From assembly GCF_023898315.1 (NCBI RefSeq), contig NC_064622.1, positions 349,723,234 to 349,787,233 on the forward strand: 64,000 bases of DNA, read 5' to 3'. Both the position numbers and the translations under genes were made by a program. Origin of the DNA: Schistocerca nitens (taxonomy: Eukaryota; Arthropoda; Insecta; Orthoptera; Acrididae). Each line of letters begins with the position of its first letter. Positions within the stretch are counted from its first letter, which is position 1. Below the pieces are notes generated by a model, which was not told where the DNA came from, searched no databases, and worked only from the letters and a program-made list of their open reading frames with translations. Positions 22,452 to 32,235 of this stretch are shown here, piece by piece.

Positions 22452-23145
22452 TATATTTGAGTGGTTTTCTGCAAATGGTCATACTGTCAATTTAAAAAAT
22501 ACGCAAATGTTCAGTTCTGCACAACTAGAGGGACTACATCAATGATAAATGTAACACTTGGTGAGGAAAAAGTAACTTGGGCGGAAAATTTCTGTGTTTC
22601 CAGCTTGGTGAGAGTTTAGCTGAAAAAAATATTGTTTGAACTGCTAAGACAGTGCAGAGCAGTCACTTTTCAACTTCGAATCATTGCAAATGTTGGAGAA
22701 AGACAAATTAGTAGGTTAATATATTTTGTGTTATATGGGTGACTATTCTTTGGTTAACTTATCTTTAAGAGGGAAAGGTCTCATTGCTCAGAAAGATGCT
22801 GCAAGAACAAGATGTGGTATTCACGCACGATCTTCTTGTGGAAATCTGTTTAAGTTGTTAAACGTATTGATTACAGCTCCACAGTATATTTATTCCATCA
22901 TGAAGCTTGTTGCAAATAAACCGCTACAGTTCTAAAGGAACAATGATGTACATCAACACAATACCAGAAGAAAGAATGACATTCATTATTGCACGTTAAG
23001 GGTGTCTTTAAAGAAGTGATGCGCAACGCTGCCGTCTAAATTTTTTATCCATTACCTAATGATATTAAATGCCTGATGATTACGAAGTTTAGAGGCAAAA
23101 TGCAGACGTTTCTCCTTTATTTATGTAATACGTAAAAGATGATGG

Positions 23146-24750
23146 TTAGGAATTACTAATTAACATTATGATGCTATGTTTTACTCGGTCTTGTGTAGCT
23201 TGAGACCAATATGCTGAGAGGAAGGCATAGTAAAATTCTCCTTCACTGTGGCAATCGTGAATGACCGATCGCATTCTTACAGCTGGTTCATTCTCTAAGT
23301 AGCCACACATAAATTCTAACCTGTGCTCCAATGACCAGTTGGGAGGAAAACAATGAGAGAATTGATGGAGCCACGCTTGTGGATGAATGTCGTTGGCAGA
23401 ATTCTTAAACGTTTTGAATTTACGTGTAGTAATAAACAGCTTATAGTCAAAATCATCGTGTCGGCGAGTAGCATATCGGTCATTGTTACGTCGTGTCGGC
23501 GGTTCTATCTCAAAATTCGGTGCACCTTGCCAATTTCTTTCATAATTTCCGAAGTGTCCTGTGTTATTATTTTGTGGTTGATCCGTATTTCTATGTCCCT
23601 CTTCCCGTGTTGGGGCGCGAGTGTCCTCTGAAATACGTAATTCTTGTATTACCTGTGTCAGCTGATCTTGTACTTCGCGGATTTCTCTTTGGTGTTGCGT
23701 ATTAATTTGATTCAGATTTTGTTTCAGTTTCCTAATGTGTTCGCTCTCTTCTGTGTCATTAAAGACTACCGGTTTTGTGTCGTTCAGATTATCATCTACC
23801 TTCGTAGATAAGTTAGTGAACTGATCCGAAAGTTCGGCTACTTTCTCCGATAGTGTACTTATTTCCTCAGTGTGTTTTTCTGAACTAAGTTTCAGATTGT
23901 CCATTTGTGTTGAAATCGAATCTACTGTGTCCTTCAAGTTTTCCTGAGTTTTTGCAAGTTGCGTAACCGAATCGGTAGATGCAACTGAGTCAAATTTAGC
24001 TTGTAAGGTCTCATGATTTTCATGAACAGTAGTTTGCAGTTCTTTTATGGCTGCTTCGTGATTCTGTAGTGCATTTTCATGACGCGAAAAAATAGGTTGG
24101 AAATGCTCACAAATTTGTGTTTTTACGTCGTTACAGACTTTTTGACATTTCGATTCAATGTGATGTAACTCATTAGTTAAATCCTCACGTGTTTGTTCAA
24201 GTGTGGTGTCTAACTTTTTAAGATTTTGTTCCACTGTGTCTAACTTTTGAAGATTTTGTTCCATTATGTCTAACTTTTGAAGCTTTTGTCCCATTTGTTT
24301 CTGATTTTGTTCCATTTGTTGCATTAATTGCAATAATAATGTATTAGTGTCTGGAATCTGTTTCTCTACGCTTTTCGGCAGTGCATTTGCACCCCCAACA
24401 TTCACATTTTGACAAGCAGAAAATGTGTTTTGACTTATTTGAGAAAACGGTGATGACCCAAAACCTGAATCTACAGTATTTGCGAAATTGTGTCCTGTCA
24501 TTTCGGATTCCTGAGGCGAGCTGTTGCCGACCGACCGATCGATAATGCTTCCCTGCTCACTAATTGTTTCACTGTCTACGCCATTGTTTGCCGCCCGCTC
24601 CATTTCCCTATGCACAATTACCAAATTATTACTTTGAACATCAGTTAATTCATTACTCGGTGGCGCTAACACACTGCTTTCGTCTTCGCTGTCATTTCTC
24701 AGTTTACTTTGGAGCCTAGTGTTACGTTTTTCACACGCCATTATTGTCAC
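23146..24750 (-). CDS. gag: Gypsy gag polyprotein, 3'-truncated
   Basis: Open for 534 codons. It begins near the ATG at 24750 (MTIMACEKRNTRLQSKLRND). Residues about 130-370 are a long coiled coil with repeated leucine/aspartate heptads (MEQNLQKLDTVEQNLKKLDT). The capsid-like core follows from about residue 430 (FDYKLFITTRKFKTFKNSAN, HRLEFMCGYLENEPAVRMRS, FYYAFLSAYW). The same core occurs in the full Gypsy copy at 38300-38600, where it continues with a further 200 residues. Here homology stops after VKHSIIM at about 23167 and the frame ends. Gag forms the cytoplasmic virus-like particle of LTR retrotransposons. Pro and pol are absent next to it. Confidence 0.85.
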   Translation of the reverse strand: MTIMACEKRNTRLQSKLRNDSEDESSVLAPPSNELTDVQSNNLVIVHREMERAANNGVDSETISEQGSIIDRSVGNSSPQESEMTGHNFANTVDSGFGSSPFSQISQNTFSACQNVNVGGANALPKSVEKQIPDTNTLLLQLMQQMEQNQKQMGQKLQKLDIMEQNLQKLDTVEQNLKKLDTTLEQTREDLTNELHHIESKCQKVCNDVKTQICEHFQPIFSRHENALQNHEAAIKELQTTVHENHETLQAKFDSVASTDSVTQLAKTQENLKDTVDSISTQMDNLKLSSEKHTEEISTLSEKVAELSDQFTNLSTKVDDNLNDTKPVVFNDTEESEHIRKLKQNLNQINTQHQREIREVQDQLTQVIQELRISEDTRAPTREEGHRNTDQPQNNNTGHFGNYERNWQGAPNFEIEPPTRRNNDRYATRRHDDFDYKLFITTRKFKTFKNSANDIHPQAWLHQFSHCFPPNWSLEHRLEFMCGYLENEPAVRMRSVIHDCHSEGEFYYAFLSAYWSQATQDRVKHSIIMLISNS

Positions 24751-25044
24751 AATATTTCACACGATAACACAGAAAAGCACAATTTGAAGAGCAAAAATAA
24801 GAGAACACATTAACATAGCACTGAAAATAATATGTAGTTAATTGCAGCTGCGAAATACTTGGTGCAAATCTACATGCATGCCACAGCTGTTTTACTGTAC
24901 AACAATGAAAGACTGCAACTACAAAGGAGATTTTCTCTACAATTACGCGCTAGCAATAAACAAAAGCTACACTAATTACACAAACTACAAGAAAAAAAAA
25001 ATCAGAAGATTCCAGTGAGGTATCCTCGGCTAAGGGTCGACATA
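24751..25044 (-). other. Gypsy 5' leader
   Basis: Lies between the LTR and gag on the minus strand. The first bases after the LTR (TATGTCGACCCTTAGCCGAG) sit where the primer-binding site should be and align in position with the site in the full Gypsy copy. Otherwise AT-rich, without an ORF. Confidence 0.6.
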
Positions 25045-25593
25045 TGAAACGTCCCCTTTTATCAATTTTACTGGACTGTGCTTATACTGACGCACAATAT
25101 TTTTAGCGCAACGCAATCTGACTTTCAAAATTCCCTACAAAAGAATGGCCCTGACTAACATTAAACTATACCTTTCACAAATCACTTACCTCACAAAAAT
25201 CTTCGCTGCTCAAGCTACTGCAATACAGCGAGCGCCACTACTGCCAGCTAAATAAAAGATTCAAACTATGGAAGGCACTAACTACTGATAGGGATAGTTA
25301 GCAAATGAAAGATATTAATAGAGAACAAACAATGTATTTACCTTGATATCATCATATATATAGCAGTTCATGACAAATTACAAAACTCCGCCATCTCTCT
25401 CCCCACATCCACCACTGCTGGCGGCTCACCTCCAACTGCGCAACGCTACGCGCTGTTCACAGCCAGCTGCCTAACACTACAATGGCGAGTATTACAACAA
25501 TGCAAAGCAGCCACAGACTGCACACGGCACAGCCAGTGATTTTCATACTGAGGTGGCGTTACCAATAAAAAAAACCTAAACAGCCTACTTACA
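25045..25593 (-). repeat. Gypsy 5' LTR of the truncated element
   Basis: 549 bp, TG...CA on both strands. On the minus strand it starts TGTAAGTAGGCTGTTTAGG and ends GGGGACGTTTCA. It is homologous to the solo LTR at 27554-28250 but in the opposite orientation, with a shorter middle. The 3' part of this element was lost, so there is no partner LTR and no target duplication to check. Confidence 0.88.
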
Positions 25594-25608
25594 ATATTTA
25601 CGTGAGAA

Positions 25609-25805
25609 ATGGTTCCAATGGCTCTGAGCATTATGGGACTTAACATCTGAGCTCATCAGTCCCCTAGAACTTAGAACTACTTAAACCTAACCAACCTAAG
25701 GACATTACACACATCCATGCCCGCGGCAGGATTCGAACCTGCGACCGTAGCGGTCGCGTGGTTCCAGACTGAAGCGCTTAGAACCGCTCGGCCACACCGG
25801 CCGGC
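25609..25805 (-). mobile_element. tRNA-derived SINE, family A, copy 2
   Basis: Minus-strand copy with B box GGTTCGAATCC and a well preserved A box (GGCCGAGCGGTTCTAAGCGC). Flanked by an 11-bp target duplication with one mismatch, TTACGTGAGAA at 25598-25608 and TTACGTAAGAA at 25806-25816. It landed 15 bp beyond the Gypsy LTR. Confidence 0.95.
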
Positions 25806-26201
25806 TTACGTAAGAACATAAAATGATACGTTAATGGAACAAATGAGTCATGGAACTTGAAATTAGCCTCAGGTTGCCCAGCAGTTCACAGAATTGATTT
25901 TTCTCCCTGCAGAGGAGTGTGAAATGTGGTGACACGACGAGGTACAACGATAAACGTAGCGTTTCCATTGCACGCCATGAGAGAACGAGAGTGTATCCAC
26001 TCGCGACCGTATCGCAAAAAAACACGCAAGTCTACATTCGTGTTCGCGTCCCATCAATGAACTGCTGACGCATAACGCCTCAGAGAAGTCACCAGTTGTG
26101 GTCTTCACGTCGTGCAAAGTATCTCCCGCCGCTGGAGTAGTAACACTTCCGAATCTCCTGGCAAAGACGCAGTTGCACTTCTACGTCACAGAAAGAGAAT
26201 A

Positions 26202-27317
26202 ATGGAGTTCCGTGTGAACTTCACACCACTACACAGGTTGTGTCAGGCGTGTGGGTTGGCACCTTTCCCAGATATATGCTGCAAAAATCGAAAGAAGAAT
26301 CCGTGCAAGAAATTGACGAGCCCCTCCTTTTTCTGGTTCTTGGTGTTCCTCGCATCTGCGCCACAGTTAGGAAACACTGCTGAGGTGCCAATGATCGCCG
26401 TGTTCTTACACTTAGTTAAAGGTTTGTTAGAGATGATCAGTTTTCTTTTGACGTTGGCACTGTGCACCGTGACCGGCCTCGAGCATCTACAGTGTTTCTC
26501 CAGAGAGATGAACTGTGCGGATCTCCACTTGCCAGCAAAGGACAAACGAAAAGGGAAGATATTGGGAGGATTTCTGCTGGCTGTTAACTGTGCAGCAATA
26601 GCAGGAGTACTGCTCACTGTAGATCGAAACTGTGTCGGTCTCCGTCGGTACTTATTTTATGCCTTCTACTTGCCCTTTGACTCGCTGATAACGCTACACT
26701 TCGTCTTAATGGCACTGGAACTTTGGATCAGACTCAGTAATCTGAACTCCACTCTTCTGGAGATCTTTCCACTGTCTCTCGCGACGCCAGTTGGAGCGGT
26801 GTCTCGGTCGCCTCCAGAGCATGGGAGAATTCACCAACTGCTAGTGGCGCATATGGCTCTGCGACGCGCTGCCGGGTCCCTCCAGAATCACTTTGGGTTG
26901 CCAGTGGCTGCCATCGTAGCCTATACCTTGTGGGGCGAAACAGCCAGTGCGTACCAAGTACTCCTGGAGGTGCTGAGACCGGCGTGGTATTCCAGAGAGC
27001 GCCTCTGTTCCTCAGCGGCCAGCTCGACAATGTGGTTCGTCTACGGCTGGATCAAGCTGTCCACGATGGCGCTGGCGTGTGCGGCGATCAGCGACACAGA
27101 CGCGGCCACCGGCGTGATCCTCCTGAGGACGTCAGCAGAGTCGTGTGACCGGCGCTGCCCGGATCTGGCAGCCTTTCTGCAGTGGACCACGTACAGTCAG
27201 TCACTTTCCTTCAGCGCCGCTGGATTCTTCAACGTCGACCGCTCGCTACTGGTCAACGCACTTGCCGTTATTATCACTTACGTTGTCATTCTGGGGCAGA
27301 TCACTCCATCTGAATGA
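26202..27317 (+). CDS. Insect gustatory receptor, single exon
   Basis: A 371-aa multi-pass membrane protein of the insect chemoreceptor superfamily, expected as a ligand-gated cation channel subunit in taste-neuron membranes. I choose the ATG at 26202 (MEFRVNFTPLHRLCQACGLA) because family members begin with such a start and a conserved Gly-Leu-x-Pro-Phe; an upstream in-frame ATG at 26112 would add 30 non-typical residues. Hydrophobic segments lie near residues 42-55, 63-92, 118-138, 150-176, 230-255, 283-305 and 345-366. The C-terminus carries FFNVDRSLLVNALAVIITYV followed by VILGQ, the family TYxxxxxQ signature with Q but no following F. The whole protein is in one uninterrupted frame, whereas most gustatory receptors have an intron before the last membrane segment. 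It is boxed in by a SINE on the left and a transposon 43 bp to the right, with no clear poly(A) signal between. Ligand unknown. Confidence 0.85.
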   Translation: MEFRVNFTPLHRLCQACGLAPFPDICCKNRKKNPCKKLTSPSFFWFLVFLASAPQLGNTAEVPMIAVFLHLVKGLLEMISFLLTLALCTVTGLEHLQCFSREMNCADLHLPAKDKRKGKILGGFLLAVNCAAIAGVLLTVDRNCVGLRRYLFYAFYLPFDSLITLHFVLMALELWIRLSNLNSTLLEIFPLSLATPVGAVSRSPPEHGRIHQLLVAHMALRRAAGSLQNHFGLPVAAIVAYTLWGETASAYQVLLEVLRPAWYSRERLCSSAASSTMWFVYGWIKLSTMALACAAISDTDAATGVILLRTSAESCDRRCPDLAAFLQWTTYSQSLSFSAAGFFNVDRSLLVNALAVIITYVVILGQITPSE

Positions 27318-27553
27318 ACATGAAATTAACTCTCTTTATATCTAAGTTGATTTTATTATACACTGTCCAAGAAAATTAAAGGATCACTTTTTCGACGCAC
27401 AAGTTTGAAATTTGGCTCAGAGGTGTCTACATACTTCGTCTATAATTGTGAAAGGAGTGGCTCCCTGCGATGTTAGCCTTGGGCTCGCGAGCGCTTCGAA
27501 AAGCATGGTGTAGACCCTTCCTAAAAGAAGAACCACAGCCCAGCAGTTCATGT

Positions 27554-28250
27554 TGTAAGTAGGCTGTTTAGGTTTTTATGATGGTAAAGCCACGTAGTGC
27601 TCTGTATGAAAATCACTGACTGTGCTGTGTGCAGTCTGTGGCTGGTTTTCATTGTTGGAATATTTGCTATTGTAGTGTTGGGCAGTTGGATGTGAACAGC
27701 GCGTAGTGTTGCGCAGTTGGAGGTGAGCCGCCAGCAGTGATGGATGTGGAGAGAGAGATGCCATAATTTTGAGAGTGGACGTGTGTCCATCAGAAAGAGT
27801 AAATTTGTAATACTGGATATCATTAACTGATATATATATATGATCACTTTTGAACATTATTAAGGTAAATACATTGTTTGTTCTCTATCAAAATCTTTCA
27901 TTTGCTAACTATGCCTATTAGTAGTTAGTGCCTTCAGTAGTTACAATCTTTTATTTAGCTGGCAGTATGGGCGCTCGCTCTATTGCAGTAGTTCGAGTAA
28001 CGAAGATTTTTGTGAGGTAAGTTATTCATGAAACGTATAGGTTATTGTTAGTCAGGGCCATTCTTTTGTTGGGATTATTGAAAGTCAGACTGCGTTGCGC
28101 TAAAAATATTGTCTCAGTATAGTGTTGATCAGAATAAGTAAAGAGAGAAATGTCTGAGTACGTTCAGTTCTGCTCAGCTGTTTGAAAATCAAATAACGTA
28201 AGAGGTTTTCCAGCACAGTGATTTTTAAATTTTTCTAAGGGGACGTTTCA
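27554..28250 (+). repeat. Solo Gypsy LTR with 4-bp target duplication
   Basis: 697 bp from TGTAAGTAGGCTG to GGGGACGTTTCA, flanked on both sides by ATGT (27550-27553 and 28251-28254). It is homologous to the LTR at 25045-25593. The perfect duplication around a single LTR indicates loss of the internal part by LTR-LTR recombination after insertion. Confidence 0.93.
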
Positions 28251-28642
28251 ATGTAAGCTGCAGGGCAAGTTAATGATGTTACATTGGCACCAAATTTCAC
28301 CACAATTCTGTCCAACGCCACCGTGGACGTCTCACAAGACGTGAAGGTCGTCACAGCTCTTCTTTGACCACATTTCACCCCTTATTTTGACGTCTCTGCG
28401 AGCCAAGTCAGAACCACGACTTTTTTCTTATGGGCGGCGGAGGAAAACATTTCAGACAGATGCTCGCTAAAATCGACACGAAAAGGCTTTAGGGTGTGCC
28501 ATAGAGGTCGTCAGTGAGACCACCCCTTTTTGACAGTTCGTAGTGTGATGAGCGACAGGAAAATGTTCTTGATAACCTCTGGCAGTGCTGCTGACAGCCT
28601 CGGATGTTTCAACCCTTCTCTAAGGACACTGTGGCGCTTGTG

Positions 28643-28644
<2 letters not shown>

Positions 28645-28708
<64 letters not shown>

Positions 28709-29285
28709 GGCACATAAATAAACAGATTAATAGAAAACAATTATTTTCAATTAATTCCCAAATTTTGGATTTTTATAGTTTCTTTCCTTTGAGTCAGTTT
28801 TAACGTGAACTTACTTCCAAATAGTCGAGATCTACACACTCCTGTTAGGTGCTTCTTCTTCCGACGCAGCAAAACTTATTCTTGACCATGTAGCTAATAA
28901 ATTTTCGTTTTATCGGACTTCTTCCTTATATGCAGGCTGCACTCGTGACATGACATTTACGTATTGCACGGAAGGTAACTGAATAGCTTCTTGGTTTTGT
29001 TCCAATAATAATTATTATTCAGGCAACACAAATGGCTACCACACACATCTTACAAAGAATACGCCATCTCCACTCGAGAACTAAAGACAGAGTCTTTCTA
29101 ATGATTAAAAAAAATTTGAAAAGAGATTTTTTATCATTTGTTATTCGCCTTCTGGCGTAGCAAAATACATCTTTATCGACGCTTACAGCGGCCGTGCTAA
29201 TAATTATTATCATTGGTTTTAAATTTTTTGTCATAGCTTGTTGGGGCTTTTCTTTATATACCTATACACGCTGCATCCCGACTGA
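28645..29285. other. AT-rich insertion headed by a microsatellite
   Basis: A pure AT dinucleotide run at 28645-28705 is followed by about 580 bp without an ORF over 75 codons or recognised family. It separates two parts of the left arm of the surrounding inverted-repeat element, so it was either inserted there or is a divergent part of it. Confidence 0.5.
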
Positions 29286-30128
29286 ACATGATGGCGCCCC
29301 TTTGGAGTGCAGTGTGCACACAGTTGTTGCTCTTCTATACAGTCGGAACAACTAGGGAGTATTCAAAACAATTCAACGAAATCTGAACATGATCCAAAGC
29401 AGCAAAGTGTAGTTATGCCTTTCAGCGCTCCTGTTTTCTGCCCTCCCACTGGCCTGATCACACGGAAGTGCAACATTAAGAAGTGCGTGAGTAAAACGAC
29501 AAAGAAGCCCTCTATACATCACCCAGTTTGGCACCAGTCTTGGTGCCACCCACGCACCTTAGTTAAGAACTCTAGAAATGTATCTGCCAGGAACGTCGAC
29601 ACCAATTCAGCCTGGCAGTTGCTGCAGCGCCTGAAGGTAGGCAAACCCCACTCAAGGGTTGTCGAAGTGGTCGACCAACCCTCAAGCGCTAGAGCAGTCG
29701 CCAGGCTGATTTGATGTCGAAATTTCTGAAGATACGTGCTCAACAAAACGGAGTGAGTAGCTACGAGGGTATTACTGAACTGGGGAGGGGGGTCTTAAGG
29801 GGACCCTTTGCCGTTTTACTAATCTACGTGTTAATGTTGCACTCCTGTTGATCACACCACACAAGGGCAGGAAAACAGAAAGGCTGAAAAAGCGTAAGTA
29901 CCCTTTGCTGCTTCGGACATGTCAACTTTACTCGTACAGTTCTGAACGGTGCCCGGTGGTGGTAAGTTGTACAGAAGAACAAAAACTGTAAGGCGCGCTG
30001 CACTCCAGAAGGGCTGCGATCACGTTCGACGGGAATGCCGCCCCACAATGTCTTTAGAGAAGGGTTGAAAGTTCGAGGGTGCCTGCAGTGTCAAAGACTA
30101 TCAAGAACGTCTTCCTGTTGCACATATC

Positions 30129-30324
30129 GCCGGCCGTTGTGGCCGAGCGGCTCTAGGTGCTTCAGTCTGGAACCGCGCTGCTGCTACGGTCGCAGGTTCG
30201 AATCCTGCCTCGGGTATGGATGTGTGTGCTGTCCTTAGGTTAGTTAGGTTTAAGTAGCACTAAGTCTAGGGAACTGATGACCTCAGATGTTAAGGCCCAT
30301 AGTGCTTAGAGCCATTTGAACCAT
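30129..30324 (+). mobile_element. tRNA-derived SINE, family A, copy 3, hit by Gypsy at its 3' end
   Basis: Head GCCGGCCGTTGTGGCCGAGC with a good A box, and B box at 30189-30200. The tail AGCCATTTGAACCAT is cut by the Gypsy LTR at 30325, and its last bases resume at 40986-40991. The 12-bp target duplication GTTGCACATATC is at 30117-30128 and, beyond the Gypsy element, at 40992-41003. Confidence 0.95.
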
Positions 30325-31055
30325 TGCATGGGGGCTTAATTAAATGTAATGAAAATGATTTTGATTTCTTGCTTTAGCAGCTGTCTGTCCGATTACGAAG
30401 TCTCGTAAACGGTTGGCCCTGACTCGTATTATTACGCAATCTGACTGCATTGAACAATAACAATGAATGAAATGGAAATTTTCATTAACACAATTAATTA
30501 ATTAAGTCCCCAGCAACTATAAAACCAACGCAACAACAAGCACAAGAGTAACTGTTCTGTGTGTGGGAGTGTGACTCAACGTACGCATCTGGCACGGTTC
30601 TTCTTCAACAACACAAGAATTTTAAATAACATTTATACTGAATTAATTAAAGGAAATAAAAATACCATAATTACTCAAGAGAACCACAATTACACTCTAA
30701 TCCAAGAACACAAGCCAGATGCTTTGTTGACTGAACCTGTAATGACGCATTATTTAAAACATGGAAATAATGAAAAATAAATCAAGTTTCGTTACCTTCA
30801 TATATTGATGACAAGCACTCAAATTATTACAATATATCTCCACACCGACTCGCTATTACAACATCTCAACAAGAATTTTTCAGTATCACATCTCAGCAAG
30901 CACTCCCTACTAGCACATCTCAACACGAACTGCCTACCACGAGTCCTGGACAAGCACTGCCCACTACGACATCTCAATAATCACTTCCCGTGGAGGCGGC
31001 GGAACAATGCTCTCAAGCGATCTCTGGCGCTGTGGCTCAGTGTAGCCACCTTTCA
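30325..31055 (-). repeat. Gypsy 3' LTR
   Basis: 731 bp, TGCATGGGGGC...GCCACCTTTCA on the plus strand, equivalent to TGAAAGG...CATGCA on the minus strand. One T fewer in a T run near 30620 and C for T at about 30963 are the only differences I noticed from the 5' LTR. Confidence 0.95.
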
Positions 31056-31071
31056 TATGCCCTTCCTCCAC
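31056..31071 (-). promoter_or_regulatory. Polypurine tract of the Gypsy element
   Basis: Minus-strand GTGGAGGAAGGGCATA abuts the 3' LTR, where plus-strand DNA priming is expected in reverse transcription. Confidence 0.75.
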
Positions 31072-31444
31072 GGCTAGAATTTGATGGTATTTTTGCCAGC
31101 ATTGGTGGTGAAAATACCACCAAATTCGTCAAAAAAATACAGACAAAAATAATAAAAGATAATATTAATACGTAAATATCATATAACTAGATAAAATTTT
31201 GGCTTTGCACTGACCTTTCAATAACCTAATATATAAAATACAGTAAGCAATACAAATTCTTTCATACATGTGACTTTACATAACAGTTTACACAAGTATT
31301 ATGTGGTTAAACAGTTCAATCAATAGCGTCAGCAATGACGAATATGTGCAAGTAAGAGTCTCATAATTTTTCACTAACAGTAATACACAAAAAATCAGTT
31401 TATACAAATATTCACATAAACGCTTTCCATAGCTCAAGAATAAG

Positions 31445-32235
31445 CAGTTGACAGTTCCAGCAGTAGCACCCAGCAATGGTCACCAGGTGCAAATACCAAC
31501 AAGTAACATTTTTTCAATAGAAGCAGTCCATCAGTGGCACCCGCAATGTTGATCAGGTGCACACAGCAACAGGTGACTTCATTTCAGTAGAAGCAATCCA
31601 TCAGTGGCACCCAGCAATGTTGAGTAGCTGCAGACACCAACAAGTAACACCATTTCAGTAGAAGCAGTCCATTAGTGGCACCAGCAATGTTGATCAGGTG
31701 CACACAGCAACAGGTGACTTCATTTCAGTAGAAGCAATCCATCAGTGGCACCCAGCAATGTTGAGCAGGTGCAGACATCAACAGGTGACATCTTTTCAGT
31801 AGAAGCAGTCCATCAGTGGCACCCAGCAATGTTGAGTAGGTGCAGACACCAACAAGTAACACCATTTCAGTAGAAGCAGTCCATTAGTGGCACCAGCAAT
31901 GTTGATCAGGTGCACACAGCAACAGGTGACATCTTTTCAGTAGAAACAGTCCATCAGTGGCACCCAGCAATGTTGAGTAGGTACACACAGCAACAGGTGA
32001 CATCTTTTCAGTAGAAACAGTCCATCAGTGGTACCCAGCAATGTTGAGCAGGTACACACAGCAACAGGTGACATCTTTTCAGTAGAAACAGTCCATCAGT
32101 GGCACCCGCAATGTTGAGTAGGTGCAGACACCAACAAGTAACACCATTTCAGTAGAAGCAGTCCATGAGTGGCACCAGCAATGTTGATCAGGTGCACACA
32201 GCAACAAGTAACACCATTTCAGTAGAAGCAGTTCC
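31445..32235. repeat. 70-71 bp tandem repeat, about 11 copies, inside Gypsy
   Basis: Units contain GTAGAAGCAGTCCATCAGTG and CAGCAATGTTGA with a spacing of 70-71 bp (for example CAATGTT at 31544, 31615, 31685 and 31756). Units differ slightly and alternate between sub-types (CACACAGCAACAGGTGAC and CAGACACCAACAAGTAAC), which points to a history of unequal exchange. It lies in the non-coding 3' third. Confidence 0.92.

Larger units (their letters stand above)
20560..23145 (+). mobile_element. Jockey/CR1-type LINE 3' part, split by a Tc1 insertion
   Basis: The first part (20560-21043) gives RT blocks in plus frames: ILSKSQFGFQKSCSVENVIY, CDLSEVLDYK (in place of DLTKAFD) and LGLLLFLMYVNDLLFNIK, then FF-DDTSIVI around 20960-20985. 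The second part (22452-23145) continues with the C-terminal region, for example HARSSCGNLFKLLNVLITAP and a final IPNDIKCLMITKFRG equivalent near 23050-23095. Position 21042-21043 TA is duplicated at 22452-22453 by the Tc1 insertion. It is old, with stops in every frame. Confidence 0.7.

Noticed and set aside
27361-28640. Regulatory 3' region of the receptor gene
   Set aside because: Sequence matches an inverted copy near 41.1-41.5 kb and has transposon-like ends; no evidence that it serves the receptor.
29307-29714. 135-codon plus ORF as a host gene
   Set aside because: The same DNA recurs in inverse as part of a non-coding inverted-repeat element and no family pattern is visible.
31445-32235. 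CRISPR-like array (regular 71-bp spacing)
   Set aside because: Units are directly abutting tandem repeats without unique spacers, inside a eukaryotic LTR element.
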